Shown: positions 14,123 through 21,786 of the stretch, one piece after another
Numbering within the stretch: the stretch's first letter is position 1
Layout of the letters: each line of letters starts with the position of its first letter
Assembly (NCBI GenBank): GCA_021805265.1
Contig: JAJZFR010000433.1
Span: forward strand, 1 to 24,678
Direction of reading: 5' to 3'
DNA from: Acidobacteriota bacterium
GTDB taxonomy: Bacteria > Acidobacteriota > Terriglobia > Terriglobales > Acidobacteriaceae
DNA length: 24,678 nt
The notes under the pieces: generated by a model
What the model saw: only the letters and a program-made list of their open reading frames with translations
Databases searched by the model: none
Told to the model about the DNA's origin: nothing
Made by a program: the position numbers and the translations under genes

Positions 14123-15223
14123 TCAGACCTGTTCGAGGGAAAGCGCCATGGCGTCGAGCGAGAGGGAGCGGAGCAGGTTGCGGCGCATGCCGGATTCGAC
14201 TGCGTGAAGTGCGCGGGCGGAGTTTTCCAGCCAATCGACGGTGATGGATTGGGCAAGCTGGGTGAGTTCGGCCGTAATGTCGATATTTCGGACAAGCCTT
14301 ACGGCTCCGGCGTGGATCAGGAGCAGGTCTTCGATGAGGGAATGAAGGGCGCGAAGCAGGCCCTGCGCCTTGATCTGTCCGTCGGCTCCGGCGCGATAGG
14401 TTTCGGTGGCGCGAAACAGAGCGGAATCATCCGGCTGGCGGAGCGCATTTCTGAGGATGGTGAGCGCCTCCTGTCGGCTGGCCAGCCAGGCTTCGATGTT
14501 GAAGCTGAGCGCGCGTCCGACTGCTCCTTCCGACAAGCGCGCCACCAGGGCGCGATGTGCAGTCTTCAACTCGGGGCGGCGTTCGGCCAGGATGGTTTCG
14601 AGCGTTTCAACGGGAACTGCGTGCAGCCGATGGAGCATCGCGCGCGAGCGGATGGTCGGCAGCATCTCGGCTGGATTTTCGCTGAGCAGGATCAGAGTGC
14701 AGTTCGCCGGAGGCTCCTCCAGCACCTTGAGCAGGCTGTTGGCCGCTTCCTTCATGAATGCCGACGAAGTGAAGAGAAAGATGGAGCGCCGCGCCTCTGT
14801 TGGCGGGCGAAAGTAGGCGTTGTGGATGACCTGGCGAACCTGGCCGAGCTTGATAAGCAACTGCGGCGGATCGGGCGGGAGAATCAGCACGTCAGGATGC
14901 GGCTGGATGAGGATACGGGTCTCGCGCTTGTCGGTTTCGCGCAGGTCTTCGCGGGCTTCGACGGCTTCAGCCACGCGCGTGTCGAGGTTGGCCGCCTCGC
15001 CGATGCGCTGGCAGTTGCGGCATTGGCCGCAGTAGTCCGGCAGGCCGTCGAATTCGGCACGTTCCAGGCAATTGACGAGCCTGGCAAACATCAGGGCCAG
15101 CGTATACTTGCCCGCGCCTCGCGACCCGGCGAGGATGAGCGCCTGGGGGACGCGATCCGCAGCGACGGCTTCGCGCAGGCGAGCGACTGTGACCGAGTTG
15201 CCGAGAAATTCCTGGAAGCCCAC
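14123..15223 (-). CDS. holB: DNA polymerase III delta' subunit (clamp loader)
   Basis: Clamp-loader AAA+ subunit of the replicative polymerase. Visible features: a P-loop-like motif AGSRGAGKYT, a four-cysteine zinc knuckle (C in LVNCLERA, then CGQCRNC), a Walker-B/sensor region (SSAFMKEAANSLLKVLEEPP), and the sensor-1 region LILLSENPAEMLPTIRSRA, where the arginine-finger SRC motif of many clamp loaders reads SRA. A C-terminal helical collar domain follows. The start is uncertain. GTG 15223 gives the family-like beginning GFQEFLGN; ATG 15283 would add 20 residues and overlap the stop codon of TonB receptor 2, allowing translational coupling. Neither has a good ribosome-binding site. The gene lies directly behind the receptor on the same strand, an odd pairing of replication and outer-membrane genes. 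Confidence 0.9.
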   Translation of the reverse strand: MGFQEFLGNSVTVARLREAVAADRVPQALILAGSRGAGKYTLALMFARLVNCLERAEFDGLPDYCGQCRNCQRIGEAANLDTRVAEAVEAREDLRETDKRETRILIQPHPDVLILPPDPPQLLIKLGQVRQVIHNAYFRPPTEARRSIFLFTSSAFMKEAANSLLKVLEEPPANCTLILLSENPAEMLPTIRSRAMLHRLHAVPVETLETILAERRPELKTAHRALVARLSEGAVGRALSFNIEAWLASRQEALTILRNALRQPDDSALFRATETYRAGADGQIKAQGLLRALHSLIEDLLLIHAGAVRLVRNIDITAELTQLAQSITVDWLENSARALHAVESGMRRNLLRSLSLDAMALSLEQV

Positions 15224-15272
15224 ATGAAAAAGGCTACCAGACGATCTGGCACGACCACCGATGGATCGAATC

Positions 15273-18203
15273 TCAAAACTCATAATCAAGCGAAAATTGC
15301 AGCCGGCGCGCGTCTGCGGTTGCAATCGGCGCGGCGAACTGCGCGAGCGGTTGTAAGCCGGATCCGAAAGCCGTCTCCAGCAGCGAATCGTTGGTGTGAT
15401 TCAGCAGGTTGAAGGACTCGGCAACGATGTCGAGATGCCCGCTGGCAATGGGAACCATACGAAGTACGCGCATATCAAAATCGATGTTTGCCGGTGTCGC
15501 GAGCGTGTTTCGGCCGTGGTCGATGGGGCGATCTGCAAACGGAAAGATATGTTCGCGATTGCTGTCCAGTCCCGTCAACGGATTGGCGCGAAAGCCGCTG
15601 GTTACGCTGACGATGGGCGTGAACTCAAAACCGGTGAGCGCGCGCATGAGCAGGCTGGGCCTTGCGTTTTTCGCCGCATCGGCCGGGTCGTCGAGATCCG
15701 GCCCGATCAACCAAAGACCGCTCAGGGTAAAACGTTGTCGCTGGTCATCGAGTGACAAGGCGCGCTCGCGGGCAAGTGCGTAAGGATTCTTTGGTTGCTC
15801 GAAATCATAAGAAGCATCATCGATCGTCTTCGACCAGGTGTATCCGGCCAGCACTTCAAGATTGTCCTGAAACTGTCGATTCACAGCGAGCGTGGCGCCG
15901 TTGTAATTTGAGTTGGCTTCGGTTGCAAACTGGTTTATGGCATCGAAGGCCGGATTCAAGCGAGCTGCGGGAAATACAAGCTGACCCAACTGTTGCGCAG
16001 TCGGCGCGCTTACTCCCAGCGAACCCGCGTTCGTTGCTGTCAACACGGCTGGCGCGGGCAGATTGACATTGCTGCTCCGGCCCAGTCTTACCCCATGCAC
16101 AAACTGATAGGTCGCCGTTACCGTCGTCTGCAACGGCAACTCGCGCTCAACCTCAAGCGAACCAACCTCGCTGTAGGGATTGCGCAGCCCTGATTGAGCC
16201 TGCCAGATGCTGGGCGCGACCGCTGGCAGCGATGTACGCCCCGCACCGCCATTGCGGTAGATTGCAGCCGCAGACTGATCCTCTACAATTTGCGTGAATC
16301 CATTCGTCCCGTTCCACTCGAGAAGTCGATTGATGGTGGAGAGTTGATAGCGGTCATAAAAGAACCCAAAGCCGGAACGTACGACCAGGGCCTTCACAGG
16401 GGACCAGGCAATGCCCAACCTGGGGCTGAAGTTCAATGTGTCCTGGGGCAGAGAGGACGGCAACCGGTTGTACTCATAACGCAAACCATAGTCGATGGTC
16501 AGCTTCTGCGAGCGGGTCCAGTGATCCTGCGCGTAACCGGCAAAGCGATCTTCGGTGAAGTTGGTATCGAAATTGGTATCGGCGGCACCAAAGCTCTGGG
16601 TAAAGAAGTCCGCGTTGCCGGACTGGAGCGCGGACAAATCCGCGAAGACGAAAAATCCCTGCGCGCCGTCCGGAGTCTCGGCGCGTAACGCGACGCGGTC
16701 CATGCGTGCGCCCGCCTCCAGCAGGTGGCCGGCGTGGGCGGCGGAAAACGTATCGGCAAATTCGAGATGCGTCTCGAAGTGCCTGTCATTGCCCGCGTAG
16801 GGAGTTCCGAAAAGCGCGACGCCAGGGATCAATATCCCAGGGCCTGGCGATGGCGACTGCCCGGTGCGAGTGACAAACCGGCGCTGAGCAAGCTCAAAAT
16901 CCAGCCGATTCAGCCGTCTGGAATCGAAGCTGGAAGTCAGTTCTCCGTTCAGGCTGTTGTCGGCCACAAAAGACGAGCCGCGCGCGCTCTGGTCGGTGAG
17001 TTCGTCGGTGTTGAATGCGTCGGCGCTATTGCGCCCGTTGGTGAAGGCGTAACGCAGCATGAGCGCCTGCCGCTCGGTCAGTGTCTGATCGAGCCGTCCG
17101 GAAAGCTCTGTTTCCTGATCTTCGGTCGGGAAAAATCCGGTCTGCAACTGCAATCCGTCCGTAGTTCCGTAATGACGCAATGCATTGTTGATCGTCTCCA
17201 CTGTCGCTCGGCTCAGGTCGTTCACGTCCTCACCCTGGGCAATCTCCTGTTCGCCGGCGATGTAGTAGAAGGTCCTGTCCCGCCGCAACGCTCCGCCGAG
17301 CGATAGACCGGCGCGCTCGCGATTTTCTTCCGGTTTGTGCGGGTACCTGCCCAGCGGCGGAGTGCCGTTGAGCGCGCCATTCTGCACAAACGTAAACATG
17401 TCGCCGTGGACACGATTGACGCCTGCGCGGGTTTGCACGTCGATCGAACCACCCGCGCCGCCGCCTGCGGATGCCTGAAACCCGTGGTTCACGATCTGGA
17501 AGTCACTGATGGCCTCGGGCGAAAGTTCGGTGCGGCTGCCGCCGGAATACTCGTCGTCATCATTGACTCCGTCCAGATAGACCGCGTTGCTGCCAGGGCG
17601 CAGTCCGCCAAAGCTGAATCCACCGGCGCTCTGGCCACCGTTCAGTGCCCCCTGGGCCGGATTGGCAGGGGCCACCTGCGGCGAAAGCAGGGCAAAGGTG
17701 AGGTAGTTGCGGTTTGGGATGGGCATCTCTTCGACGCGATCACGGTCGATGTTGACCACGCTCGATGTCTCGGTTGCGTCGAGCGCCGACGTCAAGGCTG
17801 AGACCTGAACAGTCTGTTGCGCGCCGGCAATCTGGAGTACGAGCGTCAGATGCGATGCGCGCCCGACAGCGACGCTGATGCCTGCGGCCTGATAACGGGC
17901 AAAGGATGGCGCATCGATACGAATGGCGTAGTCGCCGCTTGCGAGATTTCCGAAGCTGAAGCTGCCATCGGGCGCGGTCGTCGTGCCGCGAGTTGGCCCG
18001 TCGGCAGCGGAAAGTTGCACCGTTGCCAAGCCGACCGGGTCGCCATTCGGACTTCGCACCAGGCCGGTGATCGAGCCAGATGCCAGGCCCTGCGCAAAAC
18101 TTGCACCGACCCACGCCAAAGCGATGATCAGGGGAAGAACGCCTCGGACGACAAAGCAAATCACAGTTCGGAAAACATAACTGAAAACAGATGGACAGGG
18201 CAC
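15273..18203 (-). CDS. TonB-dependent receptor 2 with carboxypeptidase-regulatory-like domain
   Basis: Outer-membrane receptor of the same general architecture as receptor 1 but shorter (976 aa). A signal peptide ends near residue 38 (ALAWVGASFAQ), a carboxypeptidase-regulatory-like domain covers about 43-125 (GSITGLVRSPNGDPVGLATVQL), a plug follows (EEMPIPNRNYLTFALLSPQV and the YLDGVNDDDEYSGG segment), and the barrel ends in phenylalanine (SLDYEF). GTG 18203 is well supported: GAGGAGA lies 7-8 nt upstream. A palindrome, AACGTA-AGA-TACGTT at 18220-18234, lies just above the ribosome-binding site. The stop codon is 49 nt before the chosen delta' start. A small membrane-protein gene lies 157 bp upstream on the same strand. 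The transported substrate is unknown, and no degradative enzyme is adjacent on this strand. Confidence 0.92.
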   Translation of the reverse strand: MPCPSVFSYVFRTVICFVVRGVLPLIIALAWVGASFAQGLASGSITGLVRSPNGDPVGLATVQLSAADGPTRGTTTAPDGSFSFGNLASGDYAIRIDAPSFARYQAAGISVAVGRASHLTLVLQIAGAQQTVQVSALTSALDATETSSVVNIDRDRVEEMPIPNRNYLTFALLSPQVAPANPAQGALNGGQSAGGFSFGGLRPGSNAVYLDGVNDDDEYSGGSRTELSPEAISDFQIVNHGFQASAGGGAGGSIDVQTRAGVNRVHGDMFTFVQNGALNGTPPLGRYPHKPEENRERAGLSLGGALRRDRTFYYIAGEQEIAQGEDVNDLSRATVETINNALRHYGTTDGLQLQTGFFPTEDQETELSGRLDQTLTERQALMLRYAFTNGRNSADAFNTDELTDQSARGSSFVADNSLNGELTSSFDSRRLNRLDFELAQRRFVTRTGQSPSPGPGILIPGVALFGTPYAGNDRHFETHLEFADTFSAAHAGHLLEAGARMDRVALRAETPDGAQGFFVFADLSALQSGNADFFTQSFGAADTNFDTNFTEDRFAGYAQDHWTRSQKLTIDYGLRYEYNRLPSSLPQDTLNFSPRLGIAWSPVKALVVRSGFGFFYDRYQLSTINRLLEWNGTNGFTQIVEDQSAAAIYRNGGAGRTSLPAVAPSIWQAQSGLRNPYSEVGSLEVERELPLQTTVTATYQFVHGVRLGRSSNVNLPAPAVLTATNAGSLGVSAPTAQQLGQLVFPAARLNPAFDAINQFATEANSNYNGATLAVNRQFQDNLEVLAGYTWSKTIDDASYDFEQPKNPYALARERALSLDDQRQRFTLSGLWLIGPDLDDPADAAKNARPSLLMRALTGFEFTPIVSVTSGFRANPLTGLDSNREHIFPFADRPIDHGRNTLATPANIDFDMRVLRMVPIASGHLDIVAESFNLLNHTNDSLLETAFGSGLQPLAQFAAPIATADARRLQFSLDYEF

Positions 18204-18219
18204 AGAAACTCTCCTCGAA

Positions 18220-18234
18220 AACGTAAGATACGTT
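18220..18234. promoter_or_regulatory. Inverted repeat above the ribosome-binding site of TonB receptor 2
   Basis: AACGTA and TACGTT are perfect 6-bp arms with a 3-nt AGA spacer, 17-31 nt upstream of the GTG start. It could be an operator or a small leader hairpin; short arms make chance possible. Confidence 0.3.
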
Positions 18235-18360
18235 CGCCAAATGAAACAGGCTCAGTGCTTGCCAGAAGCGATGGCTCCAGTAAAGGTCGCAAAAGATGCG
18301 AAGACCATACATCGAGACACGCCACAGGGACGCAGCATCACGAACTCAGTTTTTCGAGGA

Positions 18361-18672
18361 TCAGATTCTCAGTGGCACGTGTGGGAGTGGCGGAATAACA
18401 AAGAGGAAACACGGCTCGGTGACGGCACTGTTCTTCATGCCCTGCAACGCCAATCTTTCATCAAGCCGGATACGGTGGATAGTCATCGCCGCAATCGCGA
18501 CCAGCCGGCTCAGCAGCAGCACAAGACAAAGAAACAGCACCAAAGCAAACGCTGGAAACTCACTGTCATTCGACAAGCCTGGCGCGTCCCAGCGGTCGCA
18601 GCACTCAATCAGAGGGACGACGATGGTCGTCAGCATGAGCAACAACGCGCCGAGTTGCAGCAGCCTTCGCAC
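18361..18672 (-). CDS. Small two-helix membrane protein, unknown function
   Basis: 103-aa hypothetical protein. Two strongly hydrophobic segments are seen: about residues 5-22 (LQLGALLLMLTTIVVPLI) and 41-65 (PAFALVLFLCLVLLLSRLVA), joined by a short polar loop containing CCDRWDAPG. The first could be a signal anchor. The C-terminal 35 residues are cysteine- and proline-containing with no motif that I recognise. GTG 18672 has no Shine-Dalgarno sequence, but TAGAAT lies on the same strand 6 nt before it, as in other apparently leaderless genes here. It precedes TonB receptor 2 on the same strand. The opposite strand and other frames are also open over parts of this stretch, so it could be a chance ORF; the clean hydrophobic pattern argues for a real gene. 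Confidence 0.55.
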   Translation of the reverse strand: MRRLLQLGALLLMLTTIVVPLIECCDRWDAPGLSNDSEFPAFALVLFLCLVLLLSRLVAIAAMTIHRIRLDERLALQGMKNSAVTEPCFLFVIPPLPHVPLRI

Positions 18673-18860
18673 AGAACTATTCTACGCTCGCACGGCGATA
18701 TGCCTTCGACTGCGGGCGTGTCGAAGTCTGTGTTGATCCTCTACGGTTGCGCAGCCTGGTTAGCGCGTTGGTCGTGACACGGACGAATTGAGCATCGAGT
18801 TTGAAAGCGAGAAATGGGCACCTGAAGTCTGAAAGCTGAGAAGGTCGTCAGCCTTTTCTG

Positions 18861-18887
18861 TTGGATTCCGGCTGTCCGTCGTATACT
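18861..18887 (+). promoter_or_regulatory. Promoter of the exported esterase, apparently leaderless
   Basis: TATACT (18882-18887) is a near-perfect -10 box ending only 7 nt before ATG 18895; TTGGAT (18861-18866) is a possible -35 with a short 15-bp spacer. No ribosome-binding sequence lies between. The 9-mer CGTATACTC is shared with the CYTH-gene promoter on the other strand. Confidence 0.45.
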
Positions 18888-18894
18888 CGGAAAC

Positions 18895-20655
18895 ATGCCG
18901 AAAACTGCTGCCTCTCTGCTTGTCGCCTTTGCCCTGGGTTGTATGGGTTCCGTCGTGGTTCCGGCGCAAAGCTTTCGTGTCCACATTCCTGCCGATGCGC
19001 GTCCGCTCAAGAGCGGCGGCGAGCGCGCGAGCCAGCCGGGACCGATCCATGGCCGGATGTTTCTGCTGCTATCCACGGATCCGAGCGCAGAGCCGCGTAT
19101 GCAGATCGACGACACACCGCGCTCGCAGAACATCTTTGGCATGACGCTTGACGGAGCGCAACCGGGCAGCGTGATCCCGGTGGACGACAGCGCGGCGGGG
19201 TATCCGCATACGCGACTGAGCGAGCTGCCGCCGGGCAAGTATCGGGTTCAGGCCGTGCTCAATCTTTACGAGACCTTTCACATGGCGGATGGTCGCGTGA
19301 TCAAGCTGGCTCCGGACCGCGGAGAGGGTCAGCATTGGAACATCGCGCCGGGCAACCTCTACTCGAAGCCGCTGACCGTCACGATCGGCGCGAACGGCAA
19401 GCCCCAGGAAGAGGTTGAGATCGAGTTGAGCGAGGTCATTCCGCCGATTCCGCCGACCCCCGACTCGGAGTTCGTTCGGCGCATTCGCATCCAGTCCGCG
19501 CTGCTGACGAAGTTCTGGGGGCGACCTGTCTATCTGGCCGCGACGGTGCTGGTGCCTTCGGGTTTTGACCAGCATCCTGACGCGCACTTTCCGCTGATGG
19601 TTTTTGAAGACCACTTCAACGACGGCTTCGATGAGTTTCGCACCACGCCGCCCGATCCCAATCTGAAACCCGACTACTCGGAGCGCTTTCATCTGGCCGG
19701 ATATAACCGCATTCAGCAGCAGGAGGCGTACAGCTTCTATCAGACATGGATTTCGGCGCAGTATCCGCGTTTTCTGGTGGTCAAGATACAGACGGCGAAT
19801 CCTTTTTATGACGATAGCTACGCGGTCGATTCGGCCAACCTCGGTCCGTATGGCGAAGCGATCGAGACGGAGTTGATTCCAGCCGTCGAGCACCAGTTCC
19901 GCGCCATTGGTCAGGGGTGGGCGCGATTCCTGTATGGAGGGTCAACAGGCGGCTGGGAGGCAATCGCCGCGCAGGTTTTCTATCCCGATCACTACAACGG
20001 CGCCTTCATCGCCTGTCCTGATCCGATCGATTTTCATGCGTATACGAACATCGATCTTTACAACGATGCGAATGCCTATTTCATTCAGGGCGCGAACAAA
20101 CAGGTGGAGCAGCCGTCAATGCGGGATTATCTGGGCCACGTGCTCATCACGCAGCGCGGCGTGAACCAATATGAGGCGGCGCTGGGCGATCACGGACGCT
20201 CCGGCGAGCAGTATGACATCTGGCAGGCAGTCTTTTCGCCGATTGGTCCGGATGGCTACCCGGCGCGCATCTTTGACAAGCAGACAGGCGTCATTGACCA
20301 CAAGGTTGCGCAGTACTGGCATGACCACTACGACCTGACTGCAAAGCTGGAGCGCGAGTGGCCGCAATTGCAGCCCAAACTCGAAGGCAAGCTGCACGTT
20401 TACGTCGGTTCCGACGATACGTACATGCTGAACGATGCGGTGTACCTGTTGCAGGATTTCCTCGACAAGGCCAATCCGCCCGCGCATGCCGAGTTTGCTT
20501 ACGGTCCGCGCGCCGAGCACTGCTGGAATGGTGATCCGAAGCTGCCCAATGCCTATAGCCGCTTGCACTACGAGACGCAGTATGTGCCGAAGATCATGGA
20601 GCGCATTCAAGCGACAGCCCCGAAGGGCGCGGACCTGACGAGTTGGCGCTATTGA
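18895..20655 (+). CDS. Exported alpha/beta-hydrolase-type esterase
   Basis: 586-aa secreted or periplasmic hydrolase of the putative-esterase (esterase D/Fes-like) type, probably removing acyl groups from carbohydrate or other esters. A signal peptide covers about residues 1-25 (SLLVAFALGCMGSVVVPAQS). An N-terminal beta-rich domain (about 26-190) is followed by the hydrolase domain. The nucleophile elbow is YGGSTGGWE with S350, and the likely catalytic histidine is H542 in GPRAEHCWNG. An aspartate in VGSDDTYMLND (about 505-515) may complete the triad. The segment between elbow and histidine is large and unusual for small esterases, with many aromatic residues. ATG 18895 is fixed by the signal peptide and the -10 box just before it. 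The next gene on the strand begins 159 bp later. The substrate is not determinable; a role with the glycosidases is conjecture. Confidence 0.78.
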   Translation: MPKTAASLLVAFALGCMGSVVVPAQSFRVHIPADARPLKSGGERASQPGPIHGRMFLLLSTDPSAEPRMQIDDTPRSQNIFGMTLDGAQPGSVIPVDDSAAGYPHTRLSELPPGKYRVQAVLNLYETFHMADGRVIKLAPDRGEGQHWNIAPGNLYSKPLTVTIGANGKPQEEVEIELSEVIPPIPPTPDSEFVRRIRIQSALLTKFWGRPVYLAATVLVPSGFDQHPDAHFPLMVFEDHFNDGFDEFRTTPPDPNLKPDYSERFHLAGYNRIQQQEAYSFYQTWISAQYPRFLVVKIQTANPFYDDSYAVDSANLGPYGEAIETELIPAVEHQFRAIGQGWARFLYGGSTGGWEAIAAQVFYPDHYNGAFIACPDPIDFHAYTNIDLYNDANAYFIQGANKQVEQPSMRDYLGHVLITQRGVNQYEAALGDHGRSGEQYDIWQAVFSPIGPDGYPARIFDKQTGVIDHKVAQYWHDHYDLTAKLEREWPQLQPKLEGKLHVYVGSDDTYMLNDAVYLLQDFLDKANPPAHAEFAYGPRAEHCWNGDPKLPNAYSRLHYETQYVPKIMERIQATAPKGADLTSWRY

Positions 20656-20814
20656 TTTTGTTCCACCCGGAATGCGTTTTTCAGATAATCTGTTTCTACG
20701 GCCCTCGTGTCAGGATAAATTCCCTGCATTTCGAAGAATTCGCCTGTGTTCGAGGCGCGTGGTTTCGATGAACTGATCGATGATCCGGAACATCTGGCGT
20801 CGTTGAGGCTCAAG

Positions 20815-21786
20815 ATGCGAATGAGAGGGTTGCTGCGAGTTTTAATTCTTCCGATAGCCGCGATCTTCGGAAGTTTCGCTCATGCAGGCTCCGTCTCACA
20901 GACGACTCTGGTCATTGCTGCGGCACAGGCCACGTCCTCCGGCTTGGCCTCGCGGATTACTTTAACTGCAACCGTGACGGCATCTGGCTCTCCAGTGGCG
21001 GTGGGAGTTGTGAGTTTCTGTGATGCCTCCGCACCTCTCTGTACTGATATTCATCTTCTCGGCACGGCACAGTTGAACAGCGCGGGTCAGGCAACCTATA
21101 CCTACTATCCGAGCGTTGGCAGCCATAGCTATCGAGCCTCCTTTGGCGGTAATGCGACGGTAGCGGCGAGCGCTTCTGCCATTGCTGGATGGACAGAAAC
21201 CGGCGCAACGCCCACGCTTACCGCGATCGCTCAGAGCGGGGCGCAGGGGAACGTAACCTTGACGGCGACTGTGGGTGTAGCAGCGGCCACTGGCCCAAAC
21301 GGAAGCGTCAGTTTTCCTGATCTGACCAACGGGAGCACAATTCTTGGCAGCAGCCAGCTTGGATCAGTACTCCCGGCGCTGACCTTTGGCTATCCGCAGG
21401 CATCGGCCACCTGCACTGGCGGGATGAGTTGCACGGCTTTTCCAAAGTCGCCTGGCGTCATCGGACCGATGTTATTTGGCGCGCCCATCAGCTTTACTGT
21501 TGCTGATTTCAATCATGACGGCATTCCCGATCTCGCCATTTCCATTCACTGGACTTATCCGGATGGGCATACGTGCAGTGACGCGACAGCGCCCGCCAGC
21601 GAGACACACGACTATCTCGAAATCATGCTTGGCAGTGGCAATGGAACTTTTGCAAATCTGCCAGCTACGGCGGAAACCGGCTGCTTGGAATCCGCTATTG
21701 TCACAGGTGACTTTAACGAGGATGGCCAGGAGGATGTTGTAACCATCGACCAAAACGCTGGCACGTACACTTTTTTTGCCTGGTAA
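20815..21786 (+). pseudogene. Giant Ig-like/FG-GAP surface protein, 5' part (frame broken at its end)
   Basis: First 324 codons of a large secreted repeat protein. ATG 20815 is preferred over the upstream GTG 20746 because GAGG (20805-20808) lies 6 nt before it and it gives a compact signal peptide (MRMRGLLRVLILPIAAIFGSFAHA). An Ig-like repeat of the Big_3_5 kind spans about residues 26-125 (TTLVIAAAQATSSGLASRITLTATV to SYRASFGGNATVAAS), with part of a second. Two calcium-binding FG-GAP/VCBS loops follow: DFNHDGIPD (21505-21531) and DFNEDGQED (21709-21735). The frame then ends prematurely at TAA 21786, a few codons past a run of seven T; the protein sequence continues in the +1 frame. Related proteins form surface beta-propellers and adhesive stalks. 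I call it broken, though sequencing error is equally possible. Confidence 0.8.
21771..21777 (+). other. Frame-change point: run of seven T in the surface-protein gene
   Basis: Upstream coding is in one frame and downstream coding in the +1 frame. With six T instead of seven, the reading becomes TYTFLPGNGDGTF, which matches FG-GAP/VCBS repeat spacing exactly. Simple -1 slippage on this run does not produce the needed frame; a one-base deletion or a two-base insertion does. Confidence 0.85.

Noticed and set aside
14204..15412. 402-codon open frame on the plus strand
   Set aside because: Antisense to the delta' gene, which has a P-loop and zinc knuckle in the right order; the plus-strand product has no recognisable features.
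21771..21777. Programmed -1 ribosomal frameshift on the T run
   Set aside because: The run is a valid slippery heptamer, but a -1 shift leads into a different frame from the one that encodes the rest of the protein; a +1 change is required.
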